Of a stretch of 64,000 nucleotides of DNA, positions 61,943 to 64,000 are shown one piece after another. The position numbers were made by a program, and so were the translations under genes. Under the pieces are notes generated by a model. The model was not told the origin of the DNA. It made no database searches and worked only from the letters and a program-made list of their open reading frames with translations. The stretch lies in contig VXAI01000139.1 in assembly GCA_013399305.1 (NCBI GenBank), forward strand, positions 1,137,903 to 1,201,902, in the 5' to 3' direction. This DNA is from Rostratula benghalensis. Taxonomy: Eukaryota > Chordata > Aves > Charadriiformes > Rostratulidae. Within the stretch, counting starts at the first letter, position 1. Each line of letters opens with the position of its first letter.

Positions 61943-63800
61943 GAGAAGGTTCCTAGGCGTGTAAATATGCTGTTACTGGGTGTACAGCGATAGTTATACA
62001 CACCCACAGCTCCCAGTATGAGATGTTTATTTGGAAGAAAAGTTGAGTGGCTGGGGTAAATCCTATATAACTCCACACCCTGATAACCTCCCAGTTGCTG
62101 GTCTGAGGACGCCATGTGTGTGAGAGTCCATTTTGGCCCCTAGCTGGTGCTGTGATCACAAACCACAGAAAGGTTTGTGCATGTAGAGCCATCATTGTGC
62201 CCTGATGGCATATCAGACACTTTCAGCTGAGCAGGTTCTCCGGTCCTGTCTGGGTGCCAGGGATGAAGGATCTTTCAAAAGTGCTGAGTCCATATTGGGA
62301 TCATGGTACTTTCAGACCTTCTGCCCAAGGCTTCTCTTCTCCTTGAGTTCTTTTTAACAGGCCTTTTACTCATATAGCTGGTAGTTTTCTTTTCTTATGG
62401 AAAGAAAAATTTAACAAACTTAGGCATACAGCAAAGGTGAGCCCTGAATAGCTTCTCTTGCACTCAGCCTTGCCATATGGCAAACTATTCTCACATCATG
62501 CTCTTATGTGAGATTTTCCTTTGACCCTCTGCTACCACTATCAATGTCACAACAGTCTGCACTTAGGACTTGTCTAGCTTCAGCTTTTCAGCTTTTAAAA
62601 TTCTTTATGGTAACCTGAAAATAGCTTGCAAAGAGGAGTGCTCGCTGCAGGAAGGAAGTGTTTGGAGGGTGCTCTGGGGAGCTGAACAGCTTGAATGCCA
62701 GCTTTGCCCACTGCCTTTCTACAAATCACCCTGTTAATAAAGAGCCTATTTTGCTTCTGGAAACATGGAGTCTTCTCAAGCTATTACCCAGCATGTGGTA
62801 AATTAAACAATCTTGCCCTGATTGCATAATGTCACTTGAAATTTAAGATCCTTTTTCTCTTTAACCCCTAAAATTTACAAACCATTTTTTTTAGATTTAT
62901 TGTAATTAGATAATGCTTCTGCTCCTTTGAGGCTCTTCTAGGAAGTTTTTTTTAGCATATATTGAAGGCTAATCTCAAACTAACCAGGGGGAGAAGCACT
63001 ACTTGGTCTCCCTGCGTCTGGTTTGGTTCAGTGTGGAGAAGCACATGGTGCTGGGGTACTGCAGAGTGATTTGAAACAGGGACTGTCTCAAGGACCAGGC
63101 ATACTGTGGTACGAAGGCAAACATGGCTTGGTCTTACTAACTCATATCTGTGCTGCTGTTACTGTCCTTCAGGAAGAGGGTTTTGAAAGTCACTCTTAGT
63201 AGCCAGGAGGATTTCAAGTCCGGAAGTATCTAGATCCATACAGAAATCCTTTTGTCCTCTGGCCCATATTTAAACAGATTCTTCACTTTCAGCATGTGTT
63301 TATATGCAGTCCAGAAGAAGGGGTCAAATGAGTTTCATTTTGGAGAATCACAAAGAAAAGACATGCTTTTTCTTGTAAAAGCACAGTGATTCACTGCAGT
63401 CCACAGAGCAAACATTGCCATAGTCAGCACATGTAACAAGCACACATTAAACTGTTCTCAGTGTTTCTTCTAGTCAATGAACTATGTAGTGTTGATTTAT
63501 CAAGATCTACTAGGCTCCATCTTTTAACTCTGGCTATGTGTTTTAGGAATTGATGAGGCCTCTCAGGACATTTCTTAGGCACATTTTAATGCTTCACAGA
63601 CCTGAGAGACTGTGCGTCATTGAAAAAGAAGAAATACACAGTAAGTTAACCAAGGTGTTTATCTGCCAGTGTATGGGAGGATTTAACAGTATTTTCCAGC
63701 CTGATTTTCAGTGTTTGATGCGCTGAGCTTTCCCTGTATCTTTGGAGAGAAGCTTCCATATCCCAGTACCTGTTAAGAGTTCCATTTCGACGTGATGTTC
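61943..63800. other. Gene-free stretch
   Basis: Nothing recognised on either strand apart from short T- and A-runs. Confidence 0.6.
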
Positions 63801-64000
63801 ACAGAATCACAGACTATCAGGGATTGGAAGGAACCTTGAAAGATCATCCAGTCCAATCCCCCTGCCAGAGCAGGAACACCTAGATCAGGTCACACAGGAA
63901 CATGTCCAGACGGGTCTTGAATGTCTCCAGAGAAGGAGACTCCACCACCTCTCTGGGCAGCCCATTCCAGTGTTCTGTCATCCTCACCGTGAAGAAGTTT
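63801..64000 (-). repeat. CR1 LINE (CR1-F-like), antisense, runs off window
   Basis: Starts 'cacagaatcacagactatca', 'gggattggaaggaaccttga', 'tccccctgccagagcaggaa' and 'gatcaggtcacacaggaaca', and continues to the last base ('accgtgaagaagttt'). It is a close inverted partner of the copy at 49453-49722. The 5' part is outside the window. Confidence 0.95.

Noticed and set aside
1..64000. Search for CRISPR arrays, operons, phage or bacterial systems, and retroviral pol motifs
   Set aside because: None seen. All mobile DNA recognised here is CR1, and the sequence organisation is that of a bird chromosome.

Overview
This window is vertebrate nuclear DNA, almost certainly from a bird. The main evidence is about a dozen pieces of the CR1 LINE, the dominant retroposon of bird genomes, on both strands. 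Most of them end in the typical CR1 3' signature (a 'ctagatgatct' block, then 'ccttccaac', then short 'attctatgatt'-type repeats) or its reverse complement. The DNA is AT-rich and CpG-poor, with dense stop codons in every frame. There are no operons, ribosome binding sites, CRISPR arrays or bacterial or phage genes. Most of the window is intron or intergenic sequence.

One protein-coding exon can be supported: + strand 46275-46806, 177 codons from an ATG in good context to a splice donor. A 5' untranslated part probably begins at a strong acceptor at 46135/46136. The encoded N-terminus has an amphipathic-looking helix followed by a long acidic, low-complexity region, with no signal peptide or membrane segment. 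I could not firmly identify the gene. A SYT14/SYT16-type synaptotagmin is a tentative thought from memory, not a call. About 560 bases downstream, strong splice signals flank a possible 9-nt microexon (47370-47378) that would keep the reading frame. No other exon is supported, so the rest of the gene would lie outside the window or be missed here.

Layout: 1-4.2 kb holds a CR1 scrap, a 68-base assembly gap and a reverse CR1. CR1 copies then sit at 4.2-4.7, 7.9-8.2 (doubtful), 10.6-11.1, 18.6-19.0 (old), 34.5, 37.1-37.3, 41.9-42.3, 48.8, 49.45-49.7, 56.2-56.7, 61.8-61.9 and 63.8-64 kb, the last running off the end. Simple and tandem repeats are a 244-base GGGAAA array at 15.2-15.4 kb, a T40/(GT)8 tract at 21.7 kb, a (GT)n at 41.1 kb, a (TTTG)n at 56.0 kb, a perfect 37-base duplication at 6.5 kb, a perfect 48-base duplication at 51.9 kb, and a 14-base repeat at 59.0 kb.

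The remaining long stretches contain no gene I can defend. Some AT-rich blocks (about 19.4-20.0, 30.6-30.9, 36.2-36.6 and 54.3-54.9 kb) carry clusters of homeodomain-like, octamer-like or FOX-like sites and are candidate regulatory elements. Between 35.0 and 44.3 kb the - strand shows several short, protein-like open segments next to plausible splice signals. They might be exons of an unrecognised antisense gene, but chance is a serious alternative. I saw no convincing sign of a novel biological system.
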